Below are positions 1 through 9,845 of a DNA stretch of 64,000 nucleotides, one piece after another. The DNA is taken from the NCBI RefSeq assembly GCF_019279795.1, contig NC_056731.1, forward strand, positions 862,575,571 to 862,639,570, given 5' to 3'. The notes beneath the pieces were generated by a model that searched no databases, had not been told where the DNA came from, and saw nothing but the letters and a program-made list of their open reading frames with translations. Position 1 is the first letter of the stretch, and every line of letters starts with the position of its first letter. Position numbers and translations under genes: made by a program. The DNA comes from Protopterus annectens (taxonomy: Eukaryota > Chordata > Ceratodontiformes > Protopteridae).

Positions 1-620
1 GCCTAGGCTCTGACCCCAATGTCAGCAAAGCCTCAATGGAAAGGACAGGAGATGTACTGCGAGGAATATCTGAAGGAGTGAACCACGGTTCCCCCTTACT
101 GTCCATAGTGGACTCTGCAATGCCTCTGCAGATGTACTTAAGGAACTTTCACGAGCAGCTAATGGATCAGTACCCGCCGAAGGAAGAGGACCAGACACTG
201 TACATACCTCTGGGCCTTCACTGTTCTGATGTCCAGGATTGAGGCACAGCCGAAGATTAAGGCTTTACCTTTTTCACCTTTTTCTTTGGAGGCTCACCCG
301 ACAGGCCTGTAGTACCTTCCATACTAGTGCTAATCATTTTAGTGTCTGGTTTTCAAGATATACAGATGACTGCAGTGTTTTAGGAATGAATGCCTGACAA
401 ATGGTACAGGCCTTGTAGTTGTGATTGGAACCCAGGCAGAAAAGACACTTGTCATGGTTGTCTTTGTGTGGAATCCGTTTTCCAGTGGCACTTGACCTTC
501 TTGGATGACAGTAGCCTCATACAAGCATGCAGTAGCAAAAGTGCAAGAGAGGTTTTCCCCAATGGGGCACTTATCTGAATGAAGAAAACATTTGGCAATC
601 AGACGAATGGTAGAAGCTGT
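1..620 (-). pseudogene. Decayed DIRS gag (ORF1) 5' fragment
   Basis: Read on the minus strand, about 455-340 encodes HDKCLFCLGSNHN followed by KACTICQAFIPKTLQ and then a stop. This matches the Cys-rich block near the N terminus of gag in the DIRS copies further along the window (CVYCLG...H...C..C..FS.R.L). Just upstream, a one-base frame change gives KCHWKTDS, the counterpart of the FKKC start of the same block. A Lys-rich stretch (PPKKKVKKVKP) follows near 300-265, as in the other copies. Stops and frameshifts make it a pseudogene. It is the oldest-looking DIRS piece here and may continue past base 1. The strand is well supported; the outer limits are approximate. Confidence 0.65.
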
Positions 621-955
621 CATTTGGATTGGCTGCAGAGAAACAGATTATGTCTTTGCTACACTGACCAGATGTTTCGGTTACCTAGGCAGGGAATCCC
701 TCATGTTATGAATACTGCAAGTTGGGAATAGAAGGACATCACAAAAAAAGATATTTGGACTACAGGCTAGAGACTGCCTTCCCCGCCAGAGACTGATATC
801 AGAGTATAGGCAAAGAGAAAGGGACAGGGAATCCTAAGTGAAAGACCTGTTCTGCTAGAATTTTTATTTGAATCTGGAGCAGAAGCTGCTTTTAAAAAGG
901 GATGGAGAAAATAAAATATTGCACAATAACTATAAGAATCAATCAGAGGAGGTTA
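621..955. other. Unassigned intronic stretch
   Basis: No reading frame, repeat or splice-like exon was recognised. It lies between a DIRS gag remnant and an L1 3' end, so it may be more of either. Confidence 0.4.
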
Positions 956-1735
956 GAAATGATTGAGAAGAGAGATCGGATTAGCAATTTACAAGGGAAC
1001 AATCGGAGGACATAGGTATGGCTCCGAAGTATAGAAGAAACTCTAGAAGGCTTAGGATTTTTACTTGGAACTGTTTTCATAGGTATTTTTATACCCCAAA
1101 CAGACTCCAAAGACTTTTTCAGGAAGATGGCAAATGTTGGAGGTATGATGGGGAAGAAAGCAGTAGCTGGGAACATATGTTTTTGGAGTGTAATGAGTTG
1201 GCAGATTTTAAAAATTCCCTACGGAGTACGCTGTCAGAGATATTGGGTGAGCAAATTGGAGTAACTAAGGAAATTATTACTTTGAGCTGGGACACATGAT
1301 CTGAACTGCCTAGACATACTAAGGCCTTGTTAAGATTAATTCTAGTGGCTGCCAAAACAGTAATTACTAGAAAATGGAAAACAAAGTCTAAACCAATTTT
1401 ATTTGAAGTACTGAATATTGTAACAGTGATAAAAGAACTGGAATTAGATCTTTAGAAAAGGAAAGGAGCAAATTATATAGAAATAAATGGAAAATGTACA
1501 AACAAAATATGCAGAATGATGTTCTAGAGGAAGAGTGAGTTTTAAATGAAGGCAGGAACTGAGCAATTAATGTAATGCTGGACTGAGGATAGTCGTAACA
1601 AAGAACTTATGTGATGCATAATGTATGTAACTAGAAACATGTTAATATGTTTTTTCTTTTACATTAATGTATGTTTGCCTGTGTCTTTAGTGTTTAGTGA
1701 TAATTTAATAAAGGTGTTTTAAAGTGAAATAAACA
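956..1735 (+). mobile_element. L1-type LINE, 3' end (ORF2 C-terminal domain and 3' UTR)
   Basis: An open frame at 1018-1299 reads through YFYTPNRLQRLF, then CWRYDGEESSSWEHMFLECN. This is the C-terminal Cys-rich block of L1 ORF2 (family pattern: YLTP.RL...CWRCG.E.GT..H..W.C). After a stop, the same type of sequence continues: VAAKTVITRKWK corresponds to the A...I.R.WK motif near the end of L1 ORF2. A 3' UTR with AATAAA-like signals (1709 and 1728) follows and ends near 1735. Everything upstream of the C-terminal domain is missing, as expected for 5' truncation during target-primed reverse transcription. Inactive; antisense to the host gene. Confidence 0.75.
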
Positions 1736-1737
1736 GC

Positions 1738-1965
1738 ATCAGGGAAATACACAGCAGTTGGTGATCACTCACTTGCAGAATGAAAGAAGAAAAAGCTTAC
1801 AACCCTGAGAAGTCTTGAACCCATAGGTCTCCCCACTTACATTGTGCAAAGGACTTAATTTACACATTGAGATACAGAAAGAGAGAGGCAAATTATATCA
1901 GGGAATCACTCAGAAGCTGGTGATCACACATTTACAGAATGAAAGAATAAGAAAGCCAACAACCC
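1738..1965. repeat. Two imperfect direct copies of a ~65-bp unit
   Basis: The segment at 1738-1800 (starting TCAGGGAAATACACAGCAG) recurs imperfectly at 1899-1965 (starting TCAGGGAATCACTCAGAAGC). Both run through a GTGATCAC core and GCAGAATGAAAGAA-like sequence. The repeat borders the Penelope fragment and resembles its 3' untranslated sequence. The arrangement may therefore be leftover tandem or partial Penelope copies, but that is inference. Confidence 0.45.
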
Positions 1966-2049
1966 ATCACAACATTATTTCTAGGGTCTAATCTGTCATC
2001 TGCAGGAAGAGTTGGCATTGTAATTAATTTCAGGGGAAGCAGAGAAATA

Positions 2050-2697
2050 CACAACAACAAAAAGCCAACACCCAACAGGAGCATACATATTTTTATGTGT
2101 AAAAACACAAAAAACAGACCAATGGCCTTTTTCAATGTAAAACACAATAAGTATAAGCCCAACATTATATACCAAACATAATGGAATAATTGATCATGAA
2201 TTAAACAATTATTATAAATGTTCATTAAGACCAGGTGGAAATAATCCACCTAGTTTCACAATCCAGGATTTTTCATTTTTATTTAACAGTTTATGCCAAC
2301 CTGTTTTCAAAGATCTATGTCCCAAAATTCTATCAATAACAATAAATTTAAAAGTTGCTGTCTTATGAACAATAGTATACTTATATAAAGCATTTGCTAA
2401 ATGTTTATTTCTAAAGTTGCTGAGATGTTCCGAAATGTGAAGTTTTAGGGGTTGGGAGGTTTGGCCAACATAAAAAGATGGGCATGAACAGGCTACAAGA
2501 TAAATAGCCCAATCACTATTACGATTACCAAATACATTAATAGAGAAGACCTTAGAAGAATTGTAAACACATTTGTCAGACCAAAGAGTTTTCAAGTAAA
2601 AATACTTCTACATTGAAAAAGGCCATTGGGCTGAAACCAGTCACACATAAAAATATGTATGCTCCAGTTGGGTGCTGGCTTTTTGTTGTTGTGAGTT
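2050..2697. repeat. ~90-bp inverted repeat flanking the Penelope nuclease
   Basis: Bases 2050-2140 (containing GAGCATACATATTTTTATG and AATGGCCTTTTTCAATGTA) are nearly the reverse complement of 2610-2697. Mismatches are scattered. The arms enclose the GIY-YIG frame almost exactly. Confidence 0.75.
2212..2595 (-). pseudogene. Penelope GIY-YIG endonuclease domain
   Basis: The 127-residue open frame contains WAIYLVACSCPSFYVGQTSQ, which holds the paired Tyr motifs of the GIY-YIG fold (here IYL...YVGQT). RISEH-like sequence (LKLHISEHLSN) and the terminal motif PPGLNEHL follow, the usual end of Penelope ORFs (..GLN...). In the family this domain nicks DNA for target-primed reverse transcription. 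The frame itself is open, but the reverse transcriptase that should precede it is absent, so it is a non-functional fragment. The apparent start is simply where the truncation falls. Confidence 0.8.
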
Positions 2698-2897
2698 ATG
2701 GTTTTGAGCCTGTGCACCTGCCATCCTTGCAGAGGTCTCCGTTGTGGAAGCAGAGAAATACTCACTTTTGTACAATATATAGTATGTGCAAACTGCTGCA
2801 CAATGACGCTCAGCTCATGTGTACAGCCAGTGCAGACTGAGGACAATGCATGTGTACATATGGAACATGTCAGCTTGGCTCTTTGGTACACAATGAG

Positions 2898-3860
2898 CAG
2901 GGTCAGTTCTTGTCAGTTGTAGATGGGCATTGATGGTGCTATTTGTGACCCGTCATGTGCAGTATGATCACAAAAGATAACTGATTTACAAGCCCCTGAT
3001 GGCCATGTCAGAGGTGTATTTATGTGTTTTTTGACGAGATTAAGGGATGGAAAGAACAGTATAGGAAGCAAGTAAGGAATAAGCAGGATGGATGTAGGGA
3101 AGGTGGGGTTCATTTCTTTTGTGGGACAAGTCTCCACTTTTTATACATAAAGAAAATATAAGTTGATAAAGGAAAGAAGGGACATAAAAAGAAGGTAAAA
3201 GATTTAGATTAGGTAGCAAAGGAAGACAGACATGACTGAAAGTGGGTAGGGCAGGGCAATGAGGGAAGGGGAACACAGTGGTGAAGGAGCTATCAGACAA
3301 ACATAGGGAAGAAAATATTGAGGGGAGAACTGAACAACCAACTGGGGTGGATATGGTCACAAAACTGAATACCAGGGTGGGGCCTAGGATGGGGTGTCTG
3401 AAGCTGTAATCTCTGCCAGATTTAAACCAGTGGGTGATTACTCACACCCTGGTACAGTCATCACTGGGTCCTATATCAGATGGTGGAGACAGTGCTGGAT
3501 ACAGATGCAATTCAATGAGTCGATGAAAGAGGTTCTCCGTCTGGCTGTTTGGGCATCCAACCACCAGCTGCTGAAGGGTGACATAGGTCATCTCCACTGT
3601 CACTGCTTATGGCACTTAGAACTATCCCAGCATCTGGTGTAGGGCTATTTGCTGTAGTGGGTGGTGTACTTAAGGCAGGAGGTGTGAAGATGACTATGGC
3701 AATCTGGGACCCAAATGTGCTGAATGCTTCTGGTGGTGGTCGTGATACTACCGATGCAGCTGCCACCTGTGGTAGGCTGAAAGGCCCTGCCAAACAGATG
3801 GCTGCAGGTTATGATGCTGCTGCTGCATATAACAATAAAATAAATGAAGAGAAACAAAAT
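2898..3860. other. Unassigned; possibly Harbinger-associated sequence
   Basis: No protein family was recognised. The minus strand of 3512-3793 is open for 93 codons and encodes a low-complexity Pro/Ser/Ala-rich peptide. It could belong to the degraded Harbinger material further along, or be chance. The 2900-3390 part shows only purine-rich, non-coding-looking sequence. Confidence 0.3.
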
Positions 3861-4066
3861 GTTGGTGTTGTTTTTCTTTCGGCTTTTCCCGGTTAAGGGT
3901 CGCCACAGCAAAACTCCGGTCCGCTAATGATTGGCAGTCGATTTTTCTGGTGCTGAGGTGCCAGCCCGATGCCCAACCTTCAATGAAGGCATGCCCATTC
4001 ACGCATGTCTTTCGAACGCCAGTCGACCACGGGGAGGGCATGCAGACTCCAAAAGAGAAACAAAAT
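3847..4066 (-). mobile_element. Short SINE-like retroposon with 14-bp target duplication
   Basis: The insertion 3861-4052 is flanked by identical copies of AAGAGAAACAAAAT (3847-3860 and 4053-4066), a typical LINE-style target-site duplication. Read on the minus strand, its 3' end is GCTGTGGCGACCCTTAACCG, then GGAAAAGCCGAAAG and an A-rich tail. From memory, this resembles the tail shared by many vertebrate LINE and SINE 3' ends (GTGGCGACCCCTAACGGG...AAGCCGAAAG). There is no open coding capacity. The size (192 bp), tail and duplication fit a SINE or a 5'-truncated LINE end. Confidence 0.6.
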
Positions 4067-4073
4067 AATAAAC

Positions 4074-4210
4074 AAAATAAATTAATGTACAACACAAAAA
4101 AAGTAGGCAGCCAGCAATACCACAGATCCAAGGTATTGCTGGCTGCCTACTTCTTTTGTGTTCTTCATAGTCTGTTTTGGTCTTGGATTGCTGGAAAATA
4201 AATTAATGTA
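4074..4210. repeat. Hairpin insertion flanked by 16-bp direct repeats
   Basis: AAAATAAATTAATGTA occurs exactly at 4074-4089 and 4195-4210 and brackets 105 bp. Inside, GTAGGCAGCCAGCAATACC (4103-4121) and its perfect reverse complement (4132-4150) form a 19-bp stem with a 10-nt loop. Weaker pairing extends to about 4091 and 4162. The direct repeats look like a target-site duplication, so this seems to be a tiny foldback insertion. No known family was recognised. Confidence 0.65.
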
Positions 4211-5689
4211 ATAGAAAAGATAGCGACAAAAAGGGTGGATAGAGAAAGAAGTACATGTATAATGAAAAACTGAAGGAGATATATATTTTGAATATGATAA
4301 ACTTAACATAATATACCTGAAGTACCAGAAAACTATTTTCAGTTTAGTAAGACAGTTAAGGGATGGAAAGGAGAGGGGGACCTCAACTAACCGCCATCAC
4401 CACCTGGATTCTGCCAGAAAGTGGATTAACATGATGGGCGGCATGGACACAGCTATAGCCATCTCCTATGCAGCTGACTGTGCAATTTATTCAGGGAGTA
4501 TACAGATAAAAGGGCATGGGGTAATATTTGTGGATGGCACACATTGGTAGGTTATATATGTAGATAAGGTTACAGTACGGAGGTGGTGACCACTTCATGC
4601 TTCCAACAGCATAGCAGGTCAGGATTGTGGCATCTCATGTCATTGTAATGGGGGTGGCACTTCTCCCTTATGCATGGGATGCCAGTGGCACTGGTGACAA
4701 CCTGAACTAAACTATTCCTGGCTTCATTCTTATACTGAGGCCCTTTACAGCTCTTTTGCAAAAGCCTCTAGTGGCTATCCTTTTGGAGGAAGTCTAAAAA
4801 TATTTTGTACTCTTCCTCACACCACCTTCTACACTCTACAAGGAGAACTATCCTCTGTCCCTCCAGCCATTATCTCACTTTGAAGACTGTCAGTGAAAAA
4901 TGGCAAAAAAATGATGACCCAAATCATGTCTCATATGTCTCATCTACCGCACAATGATAGGTGACAACAGACACCTCGCTGGCTGAATGGATAATGGGCT
5001 AAGATAATACAGGTATTTTATTATAATGGCTCACAAAAGTCCTTTAAAACATGGTAGTCCTGTGTTCCATGTGCATGCTGGTAAGAGCTCAGGCACTACA
5101 AAGATGCCATTTACAGATGGTTAAACTCTGAATTACCGTTCCTCCCCTGAAGGCATGGTCTGGACTGCATATGCGCAAAGCTGCCTGCAGGAACCTGGGA
5201 GTATGCATGGTAGTAAGTAAAAGTGAGTGCGATGCTTAGCGGGTTTTCTCATCATGCAAATTGAGATATTCAGAAACAATAATGAGCTGAGCCCTAATCA
5301 ACATAATCAACATGATCGGCCAGGTGATTCTGCATGATATAAGCATGATGACAGGCAGAGAACCTCTTCAGTCTATGGGAGAAAACTGCATAGCCCAGAG
5401 TTTGGAACCTGCTAAAGGTGAATTTTAGAAGATTCTTTCAGGAAAAATACGTCTTCCTGCACAAGCTAAGTGATACTTTTTAGAAGTCCATTCATTTGCA
5501 GTATTGCTGCTTTTAACTATTGTTTAACCTACTGAAAATAAGACACATGTTGCTCAGTACTTGTAAGTGTGTTGGGAAAGATGTATTGAGAGGAAGATTG
5601 CAAGGGCACAGCAATTGCTGAGCTGTATGATTGTTAAGTTTAATGGCAGACACACCATTGAGCACATACTTAGAGCACAATTCAGTACA
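4211..5689. other. Unassigned intronic stretch
   Basis: No coding frame, exon or named repeat was recognised on either strand. Base composition is ordinary, with no long simple repeat. It may be internal sequence of the Harbinger element whose transposase lies at about 7.2-7.6 kb, but nothing shows this directly. Confidence 0.3.
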
Positions 5690-6860
5690 TTAGACTGTTG
5701 AATAAACTGCACATATCTCAGCAGCAAAACTATTTGTAACAGTGAGAGGAACAGTAATGTCTCCTTGGTTAGTTGCAGTGGTAATGATTGTCTTGTGGGA
5801 GGACAGTAAACCTTGGTGTCTGGTATTACTTAAAGAGTGAGGATAAAGATATACATCTCTCAGCCACACAAATAACATGCTATATGGCCCCCGAGGAAAC
5901 TTGTGTTGCTGGGATTTGTAAGGGTGATGCAGGAAAAAGGCTGCTAATTCCACTCTTTTCCATACCAACACAGCAATGCCTAAAAGGCAGACCAAGCAGA
6001 AACATGCTGCTGCATCTACTGGGACAAGTTCTCAGATGCAGAGAATGAGGTGCTGCTCTAGATCCTCCAGCTTCATGTATGATGGCTTTCTGGCCTGCAT
6101 ACAACTGACCACCCCTTCTGGGACTGTGCCTGGGAAGACATCATGGCAGATGCTATTGTGGTTGGTATCCAGAGCTACAGTTATGGCATGGTGCATCTCA
6201 TGGCCACTGATATTATACATGGTGTCCAACAAAGAAATCAATTCTTGGCTAGGGAAAATAGGGCAATAGGTGAGGAGGGTATAAAGTGTAACACCTCTCA
6301 TGGAGTCAGAGGTGTTACTAACTTCTCTCAAAGACAGTGTCATCTCCACAGAGTCCCAGAGTGTAATGCTTAATGTTGGGGCAGAGCTGGACAGTCCACT
6401 GGGCCTACTTCTGTGTATCAATACCTGTAAGTTCTCTGCATCCCTCAGTCACTATCAAACTTATTAAAAATGACTGACTTCCAGTATACAGGTAAACAGG
6501 TACATCAGGGGTTCAACATCCACAGCCATCCATACAATATATGCACATAAATATTACTTTTTATAATATTTATATTTGTAAAAATCAGTTGCATGTATAC
6601 ATCTGGTGCTGGGTCATACTTGGACAAGATATTTTATGCTTTGGTATATTCACAGGTGATTCTTTATCCTGCACAAGCACTGTGAAAATGTTCTCACCTG
6701 ATGCTGAAGGATGTGAAGCCTCTGATAACGATGATGTGGTGTGAGATGGTACAGTCACTGAGTACAGACTGTGTGTCAGGCACAGTGATTGTGACCACTG
6801 CATACGCAGCATAGACTATGGATACAGCCTCTATGCCTGCAAATACCTGGGATAACCACA
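5690..6860 (-). other. Degraded coding-like region, possible second Harbinger ORF
   Basis: Several minus-strand frames stay open for 75-130 codons (5690-5995, 6032-6421, 6585-6812). They lie just downstream, in the transcriptional sense, of a recognisable Harbinger transposase remnant. PIF/Harbinger elements usually carry a second gene for a Myb/SANT-like DNA-binding protein. Position and strand suggest this is its remains, but no diagnostic Trp spacing was seen. The assignment is inference. Confidence 0.25.
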
Positions 6861-7249
6861 CCATACAGCAGGGATAGGTTGATAGGGCTCTAAATCAGGA
6901 AAGCACATTGGCCCCCAGCAGGCAGATGTCAAAATCTGCCTCTAGCACTCGTGCAGGCAGATCCAGGCAGGAAAGGGGGTAATGGTGCTCACTAAAGACA
7001 TGGCTACCACCCTCCCCTTGAGGCTGATGTGTCAGTTACTGCAACTTAGTGCATGTGCAGCACCATCATGGAAGCACAGGCTAGTACCACCATAGTCATG
7101 GCTGAGGTAGTATGGGTGATGGCCTATGGGAGTTCATGCCTCATATGCGTGATTGTTTGGACAGACTCAATCACACACTGGAACATACAATGTCTTCTAT
7201 GGCTCACCTGCCAGGGATGAGAAAACATCCACTCAGTAGGTCAACTCCT

Positions 7250-7606
7250 ACATACACATGTGCCAAGATAGTACTGCAGGGCACTATCAGATAAATTCAA
7301 ACAGTGAAAGTGTGCCTTCAGCAGTCTAAACACATGCTCAGTAATGATTCTTGTTTATGACTGGGGATGGTTGTAACAATGGTCTGTTTGATTTTGTGTA
7401 TTATTTATATGTGTCATGAGCCACAGTTCTAGGGTATAGTGATATCACCAACAAGATGGTCCTGTGGGAAATCAACCTCGCAATGCAGTGGTACAGGTCA
7501 TAACGTGTGCCATATGTGGTAAACATGATAAATGTCTGTGTAGTCTACAAACAAATTGTAAATTATACTCTGTGCAGATCACCTGGCAGTTGATGGAGTG
7601 ATATCA
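7250..7606 (-). pseudogene. PIF/Harbinger (HARBI1-like) transposase remnant
   Basis: Minus-strand translation, reading through stops, gives HSINCQVIC near 7600 (family: HSINVQ.V.D). Next comes a region ending in LELWLMTHINN near 7410 (family: YPL.PWLMTP). It is followed by TRIITEHVFRLLKAHFHCLN near 7340-7300 (family: R..VE..FG.LK.RF.CL) and SDSALQY. These motifs occur in that order in the DDE transposase of HARBI1 and PIF/Harbinger elements. The GDSGYPL stretch has become W-stop-YHYTL. At least four in-frame stops make it inactive. The N-terminal half is not visible before the GMPR exon at 7776. Confidence 0.7.
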
Positions 7607-7775
7607 ACACAGGAATACTGAATACAGTACTACGACATTCTGTCTCAAATGAAAAATAGTAGATGTACAACAGATTTCATTAGTTAAAAATAACAGAATA
7701 AACTGCAAACACCAATAGAAGCTAATAGAGACTACTGAAAAATATAAATGGTCAAATAACATCATTGCTACTTAC

Positions 7776-7949
7776 CATAATAGTATGATTAGGACATCTG
7801 GCACGGACATTTTTAACAAATTCCACAAAATGTTCTGAATATCCATTAGCCACATCAAGACAAATATACTTAATGAGTGGGATAGCTTCAAGGATGCTTG
7901 TGAGCTTCTCAAAATCAGCCTGACCGCTACCAGAGCTGGCTGCTACATG
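7776..7949 (-). CDS. GMPR: GMP reductase, internal exon (downstream of the pair)
   Basis: This 174-bp exon encodes 58 residues in phase 0, starting HVAASSGSGQADFEKL, then YICLDVANGYSEHFVEFVK and ending PNHTIM. GMP reductase converts GMP to IMP with NADPH in the cytosol (purine salvage). The LDVANGYSEHF block is highly conserved and contains the Asp that corresponds to Asp129 of the human enzymes (recalled numbering). The acceptor is CTTCTGTAG directly before CAT. The donor is GTAAGT after ATG, exactly where the family continues with AGNVV. From memory, about 45 of 58 residues match both human GMPR and human GMPR2, without gaps, so the paralogue is not settled. No frameshift or stop is present. 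The next exon lies below base 1. Confidence 0.93.
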
Positions 7950-7955
7950 CTACAG

Positions 7956-9060
7956 AAGGAAACAAAAATAAAGGAAAATGTATTAAAACGGTAAGTTGTG
8001 TAAAATGCTAAGCATTCATTTATTTATAAGCTAGTACATAATTATTTGATGTGAGAGAAGATATTTGTAGACCTGTGCTACAACCCTAGGCAGAGCAAAG
8101 TCTGGTACTGAACAGAGTGAATCTGTATTGAGTGCAGTGTAGGTAGTAAATGAAGATTAAGGCCCTACATGGAGGACTCAAAACTTCACTATCAGGATGT
8201 AGGAGAAAGACAAAACTGTCTAATACCTTACAATTAAGAAGTATATTATTTGTATATTATGCTGTTACACTAGTCTTATCTGAAAAAGTAGTTAGCTACC
8301 AAGCTTCTAAGCTGAAGAAGGGTATTGATATAGTGAATCAAACCTCTGTGATTAAAAAGAAAAGAAAATAAATCATGCACAACAAAACACACAACTTCTA
8401 CAGACACTTTACACAATTGGTACAATTCTGTGAAGGAGCTAACTTTTCCATGACTTCTGCTTGACACATTGTATTTTATGCACTAAGTATGCATAAAAAC
8501 AGAAGGAGTGATATGTTGCCAGGACAGATTAAGATGAAAAGCACCTGTATCAGATGGTTATTCTAGCACAGAGTAATTGACAATGAAAACTAAGGACATA
8601 GCTACACGCAGAATGTCAAAAACAAAACAAACCCCACCCTCCCATCAAGGCACACAGGACAATGCTGCACTTGTAAAAACAGTACTATTTGCTTTGTAAA
8701 GGTATAAGCCCATCCAAAAAAAGTCTCAATGAAGTCAGTGTGTAAATGTTGACAACAGTGATATGCCGAGAAATATCTGGCAGTCTGGGCGCTTACTCTG
8801 AGTTTCTCCCCTTACTACTGTATTGGTACCTCTACCCACTGGAACCTAGAACACACCAGACATCAACTATTTCATTGGACTTACCAGCAACCCCCCCCTC
8901 AAAAAAAAAAAATAATGTAAAGACTTTTCCTAGTATCTGCCACTAGTCCCCTGTAGCATGAATGCAAAGACCATTACTGATGGTTTTATACTTCATTGCT
9001 TCCTGATCACCCTGGAATTGCTGCACAGACCATGCCTAATAGTCTAGCATACTTCAACTT
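7956..9060. other. Unassigned intronic stretch
   Basis: The AT-rich sequence starts just upstream of the GMPR exon acceptor. A short A-run occurs near 8900. No repeat family or coding exon was recognised. Confidence 0.4.
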
Positions 9061-9845
9061 CTAAAATACCAATCCCTCAAAAATAAATAAATAAATGAAA
9101 GCACAAAGTAGCGCTCCTCCCATCTTTCTTCCTACCTTATGGTCTAATACAAGTCCAGTGGATAAATTCAGAATAATCAGATAACCCAAAGGTCTCTGTC
9201 CTTTTTGACTTACAGTAGCGAATCCCCCCCAGAAAAGGCAAAAAGTGGTTAGCATTGCTGTTTGCAGGCTGTAGACACTTTGTTCGTTCAGACACTGGAT
9301 GCCAACTCTGCAACCACTGCTTCCATGCAGGACTTTCATGTACAGTCTGATGTGAGGCACCATTTGGAAGGCTGTTTCCATAAGGCCTAGAGTTTTCAGA
9401 AAGAAGTCTGCGGAAATAGAAATGGACTCTAGTATCTTGAATATCATGACCTGAAGGATTTTCACCCTGTCCTGGCAAAAACATTTCAACAAAAGATTGC
9501 ATGTAGCTTGCATCCTATGAAATATAGTAGCAGAGATATTTGTTGGGATTCCACAAGATTCACTGTTACTCTCGGTGAACAGAACAATCTGTGCAGAGAC
9601 TCTGTAGAAGATATCAGACCCCAAGCCGATTCAGCAGCAAGGAGATAGTTTTTTGGGAAGATCGTGGCTCCATAGTCTCTCGTGGATTGCTACTACAGGC
9701 ATGCAGTGGGTGATCACACTAAGTGCTGATGTGAGACTGAATGGAAGTGTCTGCGACAGGTAATGACTAGCTCTTACCTGGAAACACAAGTACTCCTTGG
9801 TGACCTTTATGTGAAGATCACTATCTTGGAGGTCTGAAGAGCAAC
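9061..9845 (-). pseudogene. DIRS reverse-transcriptase fragment
   Basis: The minus strand has a 187-codon open frame (9061-9624). It contains KILQVMIFKILESIS, then LKTLGLMETAFQMVPHIRLY and MKVLHGSS. This corresponds to the RT-RNase H linker of the other DIRS copies (VLKVLG.MAAAI.L.PLARFHMRILQW). Upstream, at about 9845-9625, interrupted sequence reads LHIKVT..YLCFQVRASHY..TLPFSLTSA, the counterpart of YHIKM...RYLRF.LGASHYQF.ALPFGLTTA. The catalytic YLDD region is not recognisable. It is an isolated, heavily diverged fragment with no terminal repeats; the long open frame is incidental. Confidence 0.65.

Larger units (their letters stand above)
2048..2697 (-). mobile_element. Penelope-like element, 3' fragment
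   Basis: The fragment contains a GIY-YIG endonuclease reading frame (2212-2595) and its 3' untranslated region down to about 2048. Penelope-like elements encode a telomerase-related reverse transcriptase followed by a GIY-YIG nuclease. Only the nuclease end survives, so the copy is 5'-truncated. An inverted copy of the 3' region abuts the truncation (2610-2697 against 2050-2140). Complex terminal repeat arrangements are a known feature of Penelope-like elements. Orientation is the same as the host gene. Confidence 0.75.

Noticed and set aside
1018-1299. A small zinc-finger gene
   Set aside because: The Cys/His pattern and surrounding motifs are the L1 ORF2 C-terminal domain, followed by an L1-like 3' end.
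7112-7294. A separate plus-strand gene
   Set aside because: It is antisense to the Harbinger transposase remnant, whose motifs run on the minus strand through this region.
9061-9624. A 187-residue novel minus-strand gene
   Set aside because: The peptide aligns with the RT-RNase H linker of the other DIRS copies and lacks exon or promoter context.
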